Below are positions 56,904 to 63,883 of a stretch of DNA of 64,000 nt, piece by piece; positions within the stretch are counted from its first letter, which is position 1, and each line of letters opens with the position of its first letter. The translations under genes were made by a program, and so were the position numbers. This DNA comes from Sphingomonadales bacterium (GTDB lineage: Bacteria > Pseudomonadota > Alphaproteobacteria > Sphingomonadales > Sphingomonadaceae): the NCBI GenBank assembly GCA_016707885.1, contig JADJGU010000002.1, forward strand, positions 62,001-126,000, read 5' to 3'. The notes under the pieces are model-generated. The model was given only the letters and a program-made list of their open reading frames with translations. It ran no database searches and was not told the origin of the DNA.

Positions 56904-56912
56904 AGAGGGGAG
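56904..56912 (+). promoter_or_regulatory. Purine-rich leader box 3
   Basis: AGAGGGGAG (within AGGAGAGGGGAG) sits 57 bases before the ardC start. A GTG at 56916 opens a frame overlapping ardC out of phase. The following GTGGCGGGTG-TCG resembles GTGGCGGTGCGTCG in the parB leader. Confidence 0.45.
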
Positions 56913-56968
56913 CGCGTGGCGGGTGTCGATTGCCGGAATTCTCCGGCCGACATTCAGGAGTATCCGCC

Positions 56969-57898
56969 ATGGCATATCAATCGAAGCGTACCGGCATGTC
57001 GCCGGCAACGCGCATTACAAACCTGATCATCGAGCGGCTCGAAGCCGGAACTAGGCCTTGGGTCAAACCTTGGCGCGGCCTGCCAGTATCACGACCGTTG
57101 CGCAGTTGCGGGACACCCTATCGCGGCATGAATGTGTTCTGGCTCTGGATGGTTGCCGACATGAACGGCTACGCTTCGCCCTATTGGATGACCTATGCGC
57201 AGGCCATCAAATTGGGTGCTCAGGTGCGCAAAGGCGAGAAGTCGACTATCGCCATTTTCTACAAAAGCTATTCCAAGGAAGTTGAAGCGACCGAGGCAGG
57301 CGAAGCCCATGAAGAGAACCGCCACGTGCTTCGTGCCTATGCGGTCTTCAATGCCGACCAGATTGATGGACTTCCCGAGCGCTATCATCCGTCGCATGAC
57401 CTTGTGCTTGTCGAGCCCGAAGGACGCAAAGCCGATCTTGACGTCTTTTTCGGCCGAATACCGGCTGTGCTGCGCCATATCGGCTCCGAAGCCTATTATG
57501 AACCGGTCGCGGACCGGATCACCATGCCGCCGCCCGAACTCTTTTCGGGCTTCGATCATTATTATGCGACGCTCGGCCACGAACTGTCACACTGGACGGG
57601 CCATGGTTCGCGGCTCGACCGTAACCTCAAAAACCGTTTTGGAAGTGCAGCCTATGCTGCCGAAGAATTGATCGCCGAATTGTCGAGCGCCATATTGGGC
57701 GCCGAACTTGGGCTCCCGGTTGCCCATCTCGACAATCATGCAAGCTATATCGACCATTGGCTCAAGCTGCTGCGCGATGATGATCGCGCGATCTTGACCG
57801 CCGCTGCTCGTGCCGAGGAAGCGAGCGCCTTGCTGTTGAAATTGGGCGGACGCGAAATCGAAGTCGGAGACGCCGAACCCGTATCAGAAGCTGCTTGA
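56969..57898 (+). CDS. ardC: ArdC-family antirestriction protein (ssDNA-binding, zincin)
   Basis: 309 aa. The N-terminal ArdC domain (RITNLIIERLEAGTRPWVKPW, PYRGMNVFWLW) binds single-stranded DNA. The C-terminal M78-like metallopeptidase domain has the zinc motif LGHELSHWTGH and AAEELIAELSSAILGAELG. ArdC protects incoming single strands from restriction after conjugation. ATG 56969 follows CAGGAG. Its place beside parB, and near ssb, is typical of a leading region. Confidence 0.92.
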   Translation: MAYQSKRTGMSPATRITNLIIERLEAGTRPWVKPWRGLPVSRPLRSCGTPYRGMNVFWLWMVADMNGYASPYWMTYAQAIKLGAQVRKGEKSTIAIFYKSYSKEVEATEAGEAHEENRHVLRAYAVFNADQIDGLPERYHPSHDLVLVEPEGRKADLDVFFGRIPAVLRHIGSEAYYEPVADRITMPPPELFSGFDHYYATLGHELSHWTGHGSRLDRNLKNRFGSAAYAAEELIAELSSAILGAELGLPVAHLDNHASYIDHWLKLLRDDDRAILTAAARAEEASALLLKLGGREIEVGDAEPVSEAA

Positions 57899-57930
57899 AC
57901 GGAACCCACTGATGGTCATCACGATTTTAC

Positions 57931-57948
57931 TATTCATTTGAATGAATA
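57931..57948. promoter_or_regulatory. 18-bp palindrome, probable Xre antitoxin operator 1
   Basis: TATTCATT-TG-AATGAATA is a perfect palindrome in an AT-rich stretch 33 bases before the first Xre antitoxin start. Autoregulation through such operators is usual for toxin-antitoxin operons. Confidence 0.6.
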
Positions 57949-57980
57949 TGTGCCATTATATGCAAATGAAAGGAATGGCC

Positions 57981-58358
57981 ATGGCTACCCGATTCAAGGC
58001 AGACGCGAATGAGGATGCCCGTGTTCTCACGTCTGCGGTTGCAAAAATAGCAGATTATTGGGGATTGAGTACCGCCAAGCTCGGTGCTGTTCTGGGTCTT
58101 TCGCAAGCAACGGCGTCGCGGCTGACGACAGGACGCACGATGCTCGATCCTGCTTCAAAGTCTTTTGAGGCAGGGCAATTTCTGCTGCGCTTGTTCAGAA
58201 GCCTGGATTCGCTTTTGGGGAGTGACGATGCAGCAGCGCGCCGCTGGCTCCAGACGCATAATATCGATCTTGACGCCCGGCCGCTTGATCTTATCGACAG
58301 CTTCAAGGGCCTGTTGACCGTGTGCGATTATGTGGACGCCCACCGCGCTCGCGTCTGA
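57981..58358 (+). CDS. Xre/MbcA/ParS-type antitoxin 1 (DUF2384)
   Basis: About 125 aa. The N-terminal half contains a Xre-like helix-turn-helix (LSTAKLGAVLGLSQATASRLTTG). The C-terminal half is the toxin-binding DUF2384 domain (LFRSLDSLLGSDDAAARRWL, LDLIDSFKGLLTVCDYVDA). Several in-frame ATGs occur upstream; ATG 57981 is favoured because AAGGA ends seven bases before it. The toxin gene starts inside its last 29 bases in another frame, the usual coupled arrangement. Confidence 0.85.
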   Translation: MATRFKADANEDARVLTSAVAKIADYWGLSTAKLGAVLGLSQATASRLTTGRTMLDPASKSFEAGQFLLRLFRSLDSLLGSDDAAARRWLQTHNIDLDARPLDLIDSFKGLLTVCDYVDAHRARV

Positions 58359-59061
58359 GGTTCGCGCGTATAAGGGCGAGGTCTGGCGGGTCGTCGAGGC
58401 GCAGCACCGCATCTCGACCAACAGGCTTACCGCCTCGCTTGCTGATCAAGCGCGGCTTGAGGCGCTCGCGGAAGCTGCAAAGCCTGATTTGCCCAAGGCA
58501 GCGCAGGGCCTCCATTATTTGCTGGCTTCGCCATTCCGATATGGGCATCGCACCCCAAGCCGCTTCCGCAAAGCTGACGTGCGGCCCGGCATTTTCTATG
58601 CAAGCGAGGCAGAAGCGACCGCCATTTCCGAGACGGCATATTGGCGTTTGCGCTTTTTCTTGCGCTCGCCGGGGTTCGAGCCTTCCTCAGCCACAAGCGA
58701 GCATTCCAGCTTTACAATCGGGGTGCGAACCGACCGAGCTATCGATCTGACGCGCGTGCCGTTCGATGCTGATGCGGCGCTCTGGACTGACGGCGAAGAC
58801 TATAGCGCCTGTCAGGACCTTGCCGAAGCTGCTCGTGCAGCTTCGATTAACTTGATCCGTACACTTTCGGCCCGCGATACGCAGGTGCGCTGTAACGTCG
58901 TTATCCTTGATCCAAGCGTCTTTGGCGCTCGCGAGCCCCGTCCACAACGGACCTGGCATTTGCGCTACGAAGACGGCCGACTGACAGCATTTGCTGCCTT
59001 TCCAGCCGACGACCAGTTGGTGTTCACGGCCGCCGAATTCGGACTGATCGCGAACGGGTGA
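58330..59061 (+). CDS. RES-domain toxin 1 (NAD+ phosphorylase family)
   Basis: 243 aa. The pattern VWRVVEAQHRISTNRLT, LLASPFRYG, SRFRKADVRPGIFYASEAEATAISETAYWRL is that of the longer RES-domain proteins paired with Xre antitoxins. Characterised RES toxins (such as MbcT) degrade NAD+. The conserved Arg and Glu positions are present in these stretches. It overlaps antitoxin 1. It differs strongly in length and sequence from the second RES protein just downstream, so the two pairs are not a recent duplication. Confidence 0.82.
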   Translation: MWTPTALASEVRAYKGEVWRVVEAQHRISTNRLTASLADQARLEALAEAAKPDLPKAAQGLHYLLASPFRYGHRTPSRFRKADVRPGIFYASEAEATAISETAYWRLRFFLRSPGFEPSSATSEHSSFTIGVRTDRAIDLTRVPFDADAALWTDGEDYSACQDLAEAARAASINLIRTLSARDTQVRCNVVILDPSVFGAREPRPQRTWHLRYEDGRLTAFAAFPADDQLVFTAAEFGLIANG

Positions 59062-59152
59062 AAGCAGCTCGTACGCTCCTCTTTCTGGCCCGCGCTGTTA
59101 CAGCAACCCACATCGAGGCCGACGCCGCTTGTTGTAAAAAGCAGTCTTGGCC

Positions 59153-59181
59153 TTGACTTTGCGATCAATGTGCTACATAAT
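59153..59181 (+). promoter_or_regulatory. Promoter of the second Xre/RES module
   Basis: TTGACT at 59153-59158 and CATAAT at 59176-59181 are separated by 17 bases. The overlapping ATGT-GCT-ACAT inverted repeat and the AACATATATAG stretch just downstream could be an operator for the antitoxin. The antitoxin start is at 59214 after GGAGA. Confidence 0.55.
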
Positions 59182-59213
59182 TGCAACATATATAGATGAT
59201 ATGGAGATGCAAT

Positions 59214-59585
59214 ATGGTTGCAACTTTGCTTGACCCGGTGATCGACGCGCTAAGCGGCGACAAGTCTGCAGGTATTGAACCCAAGCGTCTTGCCGACATG
59301 TTGCAGATGACCCAAGCCGAGCTGGCCGATCTGGCGGGTGTCCACCGCACCACGCTGGCGCGCAATCCCGGATCACCCGAAGTGCAGTCGAAGCTTGGGC
59401 CTATCGCCACCATATTGTCGCGTGCAAGCGACATGGGGGGCGGCCTGTCCCGCGCCGTCATCTGGTTTCGGCATCAGCCGATTGCTGCGTTCGGTTACAA
59501 GCGGGCGGTTGAAATCGTCGAGGCTGGTGAGGCAAAGCAGGTCCTGCAATGGCTCGATGCGCTTGAGGACGGCGCTTACGCTTGA
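59214..59585 (+). CDS. Xre/MbcA/ParS-type antitoxin 2 (DUF2384)
   Basis: About 123 aa. A helix-turn-helix-like segment (KRLADMLQMTQAELADLAGVHRTTL) is followed by the DUF2384 C-terminal domain (SRAVIWFRHQPIAAFGYKRAVEIVEAGEAKQVLQWLDAL), which here is a closer match to the canonical family than in antitoxin 1. ATG 59214 follows a GGAGA site; an in-frame ATG at 59196 is less likely. Its stop overlaps the toxin start (TTGA). Confidence 0.85.
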   Translation: MVATLLDPVIDALSGDKSAGIEPKRLADMLQMTQAELADLAGVHRTTLARNPGSPEVQSKLGPIATILSRASDMGGGLSRAVIWFRHQPIAAFGYKRAVEIVEAGEAKQVLQWLDALEDGAYA

Positions 59586-60082
59586 CCTTGGTGACCGGTA
59601 CTACAATCTTTACGGCGAGGACCTTCAGGGTTGTGCCGCCGCGCTGGGCACACGCCCCATTGTCGGGGGAAGGGGCGCGTCTACATGGTGGGCGTTACAA
59701 TCCACCGGGCATACAAGCGTTTTATTCGGCACTCGACCCGCACACAGCGTATGCCGAATATACGCAAGCCCTCTATGACCGGCCAGGCCTGCTCTGCTCG
59801 TTCGATATTGAAGCTGCCCGAATTATCGATCTGACCAGTGCTGAAGGCCTTGCCGCCGTCGGCCTGACCGAGCCCGACCTCCAGTCGCGCTGGTTTGGCC
59901 GCGGCGATGCTCCGACGCAAATGAGAGCGCTCCGCCTGTCGGGCGAAGGTGTCGACGGGCTCATTTACGCATCGCATCAGCACGGACTGGGCCGAAATCT
60001 GGTGCTTTGGCGCTGGAATGGTCCGCCCTCGGTTACGCTTGTTGATCGTTTAGGCGAAGCTGTCACCGATCCGGTCCCTTAA
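59582..60082 (+). CDS. RES-domain toxin 2 (NAD+ phosphorylase family)
   Basis: 166 aa, the compact canonical RES form. It has SGEGARLHGGRYNPPG (conserved arginine loop), the acidic residue in HTAYAEYTQ and the serine-bearing C-terminal GVDGLIYASHQHGLGRNLVLW. The predicted activity is NAD+ degradation, held back by the upstream antitoxin. It starts at TTG 59582, overlapping the antitoxin stop, so expression is coupled and probably weak. A structured 378-base region follows. Confidence 0.85.
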   Translation: MTLVTGTTIFTARTFRVVPPRWAHAPLSGEGARLHGGRYNPPGIQAFYSALDPHTAYAEYTQALYDRPGLLCSFDIEAARIIDLTSAEGLAAVGLTEPDLQSRWFGRGDAPTQMRALRLSGEGVDGLIYASHQHGLGRNLVLWRWNGPPSVTLVDRLGEAVTDPVP

Positions 60083-60460
60083 GCTATTGACCGATCAACG
60101 CATGCAGCCGTTCCACCGGACTGCATGAAAATGTCGCTCATACATTATAGGCCCGTGGTTTGGTATCGGATACCCGGCTGACAGCGCCTAATCTGCATAT
60201 CTTATCTTCCGCTGACCTCGGGCGCTTGCAGCCGCCGCCATAGCGAGAGAGGCCCTGGGCCAGCCGACAGGCAAGCGCAACCCGCCCGGGCAGGCCCGTG
60301 TTGCGCTTGTTTCACAAGCGCTGCCCGCGCCAGCCTGCCCTTGGCAGGTTCCCCTTTACGCGCAGGCGCGCGTCCGGTGCGCTTGCCTGTCTGGAGCCGG
60401 CCCTGACGGGCTCTCGCTGGCGGAGAGGCTGCCAGCAGCATATCTGTCAGGAGAATAATC
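60083..60460. repeat. Gene-free, strongly structured region with long inverted repeat
   Basis: No gene is seen. An imperfect inverted repeat with arms of about 40-45 bases spans roughly 60243-60423; its core ACAGGCAAGCGCA (60267-60279) and complement (60378-60390) match over 13 bp. Inside are GCGCTTGT-TTC-ACAAGCGC (60303-60321) and CCTGCC-CTT-GGCAGG (60334-60348). It forms the leader of the DUF2493 gene, whose ribosome site CAGGAG lies just before 60461. It might serve as a structured RNA leader, single-strand promoter or initiation site. Confidence 0.7.
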
Positions 60461-61417
60461 ATGCACACACAATTTGCCGAGCAACTCGCAGGTCTCGATT
60501 TTACCGGCTTTACCATCGGTCCACCGCCCGTCATCCAGAGTGATTTTCCCTGTCCGGAAGCTGTCGCGCAAACGCTCGAAGGTGTCTGGTCGGATCTCTT
60601 TGCGCTATTCAGCGATACGGCACTAGAGGCCGATGCCGAGGATCTTGGCTGGGGGCTGGTTAATCTGTTTCACCGTGCTGCAACACGCAAGTCGACAGCG
60701 CTCGACCGGGCGACCGATGAAGTGCGTGCCCTTGTTGCCAGCAACGACGGGTCGGAAATATCAACGCACGAACTGGAAACGCAGATCGAACGTGCACAGT
60801 GTGCGGAAGCCAGCATGCTTGCGTTTGAAGAGATGCGCGAATTTGCAGCCGGTCTTTACATGAACGAATTTGGCTCGTCCTGGAAACCTGTCTCAAGCTC
60901 GCGCTTCAATCATGGTGTAATGCTGACCTCCGCTGTCGTGCAGGGACGCGACTTTTTACGTGCGAGGAGTGAAGCCAAAAAGCGTGCAGCCATGCCTGAA
61001 GGTACGCCTGTTATCTTTGCAGGCGGACGCAGCCGTTTTCCGACCGACGAAGAAGCCAAAAGTTTTGCGTCCAATGTCTGGGTAACGCTCGACAAGGTCC
61101 TTGGCACAGTTCCCGACATGGTGCTGGTGCATGGCGGCGACACCAAGGGTGTCGACCGGTTGGCGGCATCCTGGGCCGAGCGTCGGGGCATCGCCCAACT
61201 GACCTTTGCGCTCGACCGGCGACTGGGCGCTCGCGCCGGGTTTAAGCGCAACGAGCAGATGCTTTCGCTCGATCCGCGCTACGTCGTGGCTTTCCCCGGC
61301 AATGGAGTCCTGGAACGTCTTGTGATCGATGCCAAAGCCGCCCGGGTGACGGTCGTTGACCGCCGCGGTCCGCTTGGCACCTGCCCCAAAGCCAAAGCGC
61401 CTCCATCCGGGCAGTAA
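60461..61417 (+). CDS. DUF2493 (SLOG-fold) protein
   Basis: 318 aa. The C-terminal third (about 165-295) is the DUF2493/YspA-type SLOG domain: VIFAGGRSRFPTDEE, VLVHGGDTKGVDRLAASWAE and VVAFPGNGVLERLV. SLOG domains bind nucleotide-like ligands. The N-terminal 160 residues are helical and unassigned. DUF2493 proteins are common on alphaproteobacterial plasmids and elements but their role is unknown. ATG 60461 has a CAGGAG site. Confidence 0.78.
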   Translation: MHTQFAEQLAGLDFTGFTIGPPPVIQSDFPCPEAVAQTLEGVWSDLFALFSDTALEADAEDLGWGLVNLFHRAATRKSTALDRATDEVRALVASNDGSEISTHELETQIERAQCAEASMLAFEEMREFAAGLYMNEFGSSWKPVSSSRFNHGVMLTSAVVQGRDFLRARSEAKKRAAMPEGTPVIFAGGRSRFPTDEEAKSFASNVWVTLDKVLGTVPDMVLVHGGDTKGVDRLAASWAERRGIAQLTFALDRRLGARAGFKRNEQMLSLDPRYVVAFPGNGVLERLVIDAKAARVTVVDRRGPLGTCPKAKAPPSGQ

Positions 61418-61432
61418 GCCACCCTTCATTCG

Positions 61433-61456
61433 CGCCAGCGCAGCGATGCGCTGGCG
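61433..61456. repeat. Perfect 10-bp hairpin between DUF2493 and the next gene
   Basis: CGCCAGCGCA-GCGA-TGCGCTGGCG lies 16 bases after the DUF2493 stop and 12 bases before leader box 4. With no T-tract it is not a standard terminator. Confidence 0.65.
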
Positions 61457-61467
61457 TATAACCATCA

Positions 61468-61477
61468 AGAGGGGAGG
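61468..61477 (+). promoter_or_regulatory. Purine-rich leader box 4
   Basis: AGAGGGGAGG lies 63 bases before ATG 61541. Eight bases after it is a GTG opening a closed 17-codon frame (61486-61539), an ideal ribosome-site spacing. Confidence 0.45.
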
Positions 61478-61485
61478 TGTCCTTT

Positions 61486-61539
61486 GTGTCCTTGGACCGT
61501 TGCGGATGGACCGCTGCGGTTTCAAGCACAGGAGGATAA
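61486..61539 (+). other. Possible leader peptide (17 aa)
   Basis: GTG 61486 to TAA 61537-61539 encodes a 17-residue peptide (MSLDRCGW then TAAVSSTGG). It is preceded at eight bases by AGAGGGGAGG and ends one base before the start of the DUF6878-like gene, overlapping that gene's AGGAGG site. It contains an imperfect 12-base direct repeat (GGACCGTTGCGG, GGACCGCTGCGG). A TTG at 61484 would instead give an in-frame N-terminal extension of the downstream protein. Confidence 0.3.
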
Positions 61540-61540
61540 A

Positions 61541-61978
61541 ATGATGAACGACTTCTCGACAATGGCGAACGATTATCTCGCGCGCAAAGCCGAACGTGAT
61601 GCGGCGGCAAATACCGAAATTGCCGAAATGAAGGCAGCGTTGCTCACCTCACTTGCTGCACATGGCATTGTGACCGTCGAAATCCGTTTTGATGGCTATG
61701 CCGACAGCGGCGCGATCGAACAAACCACTTTCTTCGGTGCCGACGGCAAGGTCGTCGAATGCCCCGACATTCTTGTCGCGCGCGAGGGTAAGGACGAGGT
61801 CAAACTCGCTTCGCTCCTTGAAGATTTTGCCTATGCAGCGCTCGAGCGGCATCATGATGGCTGGGAGATCAACGATGGTGCTTTTGGCGAGTTGCTGATC
61901 AATGTCGCAGAAGCCAGTTTCCAGCTCGACTGTAATCTGCGCTTCACCTCCCATGACAGCCATTCAACGGAATTATGA
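61541..61978 (+). CDS. DUF6878-like protein
   Basis: About 145 aa acidic protein (ANDYLARKAERDAAANTEIAE, then VTVEIRFDGYADSGAIEQ and LEDFAYAALERHHDGWEIN). The motif of a flexible Glu-rich N-terminus followed by FDGYADSGAIE matches a family I know as DUF6878, carried by alphaproteobacterial plasmids; no function is known. Tandem ATGs at 61541 and 61544 follow AGGAGG. The gap to the DUF6915-like gene is 12 bases, so they are probably one transcript. Confidence 0.65.
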   Translation: MMNDFSTMANDYLARKAERDAAANTEIAEMKAALLTSLAAHGIVTVEIRFDGYADSGAIEQTTFFGADGKVVECPDILVAREGKDEVKLASLLEDFAYAALERHHDGWEINDGAFGELLINVAEASFQLDCNLRFTSHDSHSTEL

Positions 61979-61990
61979 GGAGAGCACATC

Positions 61991-62383
61991 ATGGCACATT
62001 GCTATTATCACGCGCTGTCCTCGGTCCGCAAATGGGGCGGCGTGGCGGACGACTATCTTGCACTTCACCAATGGTTCGACCAATCAAAAGCCATATTCGC
62101 CGATCCCCGCCACCGGGCATTGCGTCACCATGCCGAGGGTATTTTCATGCTCGAGACGCTCTTCGGGACGACAATCGTCAATGCCGATGGAAAACATGTC
62201 CCTGTCCGCCTGATTGGTGAGCAGCATGTGATCGAAGATCTGGGCTTCATTCCCAGTTTTGCCGATTGGGGACGTCTCATCGCACCGCAGACCTGGATGC
62301 TTAAAGGGCGACGTCTGGACCAGCCATCAGAGGATACACCGCCGGTGGAAGGTCCTTCAGCGCCATATCCTATTGCAGCCTGA
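61991..62383 (+). CDS. DUF6915-like protein
   Basis: 130 aa conserved hypothetical (AHCYYHALSSVRKWGGVADDYL, HRALRHHAEGIFMLETLFG, RLIGEQHVIEDLGFIPSFADW). The His-rich N-terminal half and the strictly patterned EQHVxEDLGxIPS stretch are typical of the DUF6915 family of mobile elements. Histidine and acidic residues could bind metal, but no catalytic activity is known. The ribosome site is the GAGGAGAG just upstream. Confidence 0.68.
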   Translation: MAHCYYHALSSVRKWGGVADDYLALHQWFDQSKAIFADPRHRALRHHAEGIFMLETLFGTTIVNADGKHVPVRLIGEQHVIEDLGFIPSFADWGRLIAPQTWMLKGRRLDQPSEDTPPVEGPSAPYPIAA

Positions 62384-62795
62384 TGCTTACCTTGTCGCGG
62401 GTCGACCGGGCACATCGGAGATGTTGATAGCGGTCCGCCCATAGGGCGGGAATGAAGAGGCTGAAAGGCGAATGCGAGTAACGAGACTGTATCTGCGTTT
62501 CACCTGAAACCAGTCGCATCCAGGACCATTCCGGCTTTTCGCGAACTGAGGTGAACCAGCCATCGGTCGGTTGCAACCCGAACGCTGCCGGCCGTGTTGC
62601 CCATGTGTATCTGCGCGATTGCCAGCAGCAAAACCGGTGCCCGATTTTGCTGCAATCGCGAAAGTCATGGGCTGCCCGCACCACCCGGCGCTAACCGGGT
62701 TCCCCGCGTGAACGCGGTGCAACCGTCCGCTTGCTGTTTCTCCTTTTCCGTTCGCAGCCGGGATAGTCCCGGACGCAACATTCAGGAGAAGTAAC
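62384..62795. repeat. Gene-free leader with five successive hairpins before ssb
   Basis: No gene is seen. Hairpins are CCGCCC-ATA-GGGCGG (62435-62449); a 16-bp stem with a 4-base bulge (62614-62633 with 62645-62660); ACCCGG/CCGGGT (62683-62700); CCGCG-TGAA-CGCGG (62704-62717); and CCGGGA-TAG-TCCCGG (62758-62772), just before the ssb ribosome site CAGGAG. On conjugative plasmids, folded single strands can act as promoters or initiation sites in the leading region, so such a role is possible here. Confidence 0.7.
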
Positions 62796-63188
62796 ATGAC
62801 CAATCTCGTTATCCTCGTCGGCCGCATTTCACGCGACCCCGAAACCCGCTCGACCCAGGGCGGAAGCGCAATCACCACGATCAATGTTGTTACCGATCGT
62901 CCGGCGCGCAACAAGGAAGGCAAGACCTTCAAGGACGAAAATGGCTACACCGTGAAGGATGCCGAATTCCACCGCGTGACCTGCTTCAACGGCCTTGGCC
63001 AGAACGTCGCCAAATATTGCAAGAAGGGCCAGCTGGTGAGCGTTGAGGGACGGCTCCATTATTCATCCTGGGAAGACCAGGACGGTGTCAAGCGCTACGG
63101 CTGCGAGATCTACGCGGACAAGGTCGACTTCCATACCAAGCCGCGTTCGAACGACAACGAAGACGCGCCGCCGATCGACGAAGACTGA
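62796..63188 (+). CDS. ssb: Single-stranded DNA-binding protein
   Basis: 130 aa OB-fold protein: NLVILVGRISRDPETRSTQGG, RNKEGKTFKDENGY, EFHRVTCFNGLGQNVAKYCKKGQLVSVEGRL. The C-terminus is acidic (DAPPIDED) but lacks the usual DDDIPF-type tip, so interaction with host partners may differ. The short length is usual for mobile-element SSBs. CAGGAG precedes ATG 62796 and a strong terminator follows. Confidence 0.92.
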   Translation: MTNLVILVGRISRDPETRSTQGGSAITTINVVTDRPARNKEGKTFKDENGYTVKDAEFHRVTCFNGLGQNVAKYCKKGQLVSVEGRLHYSSWEDQDGVKRYGCEIYADKVDFHTKPRSNDNEDAPPIDED

Positions 63189-63205
63189 TCGGCCAAAAAC
63201 ACCGA

Positions 63206-63243
63206 AAGGCCCCGCTGGTGCACACCGGCGGGGCCTTTTTTTT
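63206..63243 (+). terminator. Strong intrinsic terminator after ssb
   Basis: GGCCCCGC-T-GGTG with complement CACC-G-GCGGGGCC forms a long GC-rich stem followed by eight T. It ends the plus-strand transcript before the convergent DUF6437 gene. Confidence 0.92.
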
Positions 63244-63302
63244 GTATCGAAACGGGAGGCGGCGGCAGGGGCATCGAGCCCCGTGCCGCCGCCAGTTCGA
63301 GC

Positions 63303-63533
63303 TTAGTTTTTGCCGAGTTTGGCAAGCGCTGCATCAATTCCCATCGTACTGGTTTGTTTCATGAGCTGGCGCAATTTTGCAGCGTCGATGGTCTCGGCGC
63401 CGCATTCGAGCAACACCTTGCCCAGTTCGTTTGCTGCATCGGTGCGGAGCTTGGTTTCGCGTGCATCGAGCTCGCTTCTTTGGGCTTGCAGGCGTTTGAG
63501 CGCATCGACTGCGCTGGTTTTGGACCGGGCCAT
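63303..63533 (-). CDS. TraD-like DUF6437 protein
   Basis: 76 aa, mostly helical and charged (TSAVDALKRLQAQRSELDARE, ANELGKVLLECGAETID). Small proteins of this pattern are annotated conjugal transfer protein TraD or DUF6437 in alphaproteobacterial elements and usually lie beside relaxase genes and oriT. An AAAGGA site precedes its ATG at 63531-63533. It is convergent with ssb and divergent from the next gene. Confidence 0.65.
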   Translation of the reverse strand: MARSKTSAVDALKRLQAQRSELDARETKLRTDAANELGKVLLECGAETIDAAKLRQLMKQTSTMGIDAALAKLGKN

Positions 63534-63883
63534 ATCTTATCCTTTCGTTGGCCGTGGGCCCCCTCCGATGCGCACGCTATCCAGAACACCCGCCTGTAGG
63601 AAATTGAATTCTGCAAGCGCGGTTGTGGTGGCGTGCCAAGTCTGGGGTGGAGGAGGGGCTCTCTCACAAAATTCCAAGTTTAATGGGTAGCTTAGGGAAC
63701 GCGTCAAGGACGACGGGGCCCCACCATTTTTCGACCCGGTCAGGCTATGCCAGACCGCGCCAAAAATCGTTACCCCCATCGCCGCTGCCGCGGCCGCATG
63801 TGCCATGCGGTCCCTGACCCGTCCCAACCTGCCCATTGTCCGCATCCTGATGCGAAGCATCGATTTACCATCAGGAGGTTATC
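63534..63883. other. Divergent intergenic region, possible oriT
   Basis: 350 bases between the DUF6437 start (minus) and the next plus-strand gene. It contains a perfect hairpin CCGCATG-TGC-CATGCGG (63794-63810) and a second repeat CCTGATG...CATCAGG (63846-63875) around GATGC-GAA-GCATC. A 107-codon minus-strand frame (63537-63860) covers most of it but has an Ala-rich, unfamiliar product. In related systems the origin of transfer lies between divergent tra operons; no nick site can be assigned here. Confidence 0.35.

Noticed and set aside
57931..60082. The tandem Xre/RES pairs as a recent duplication
   Set aside because: The toxins differ in length and motifs, and the antitoxins share only the general DUF2384 plan; no nucleotide repeat is visible.
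63537..63860. 107-codon minus-strand frame just upstream of the DUF6437 gene
   Set aside because: Its position is tempting, ending three bases before that gene, but the product is Ala-run and Pro-run rich and unfamiliar, and the region has inverted repeats. Left unannotated as a gene.
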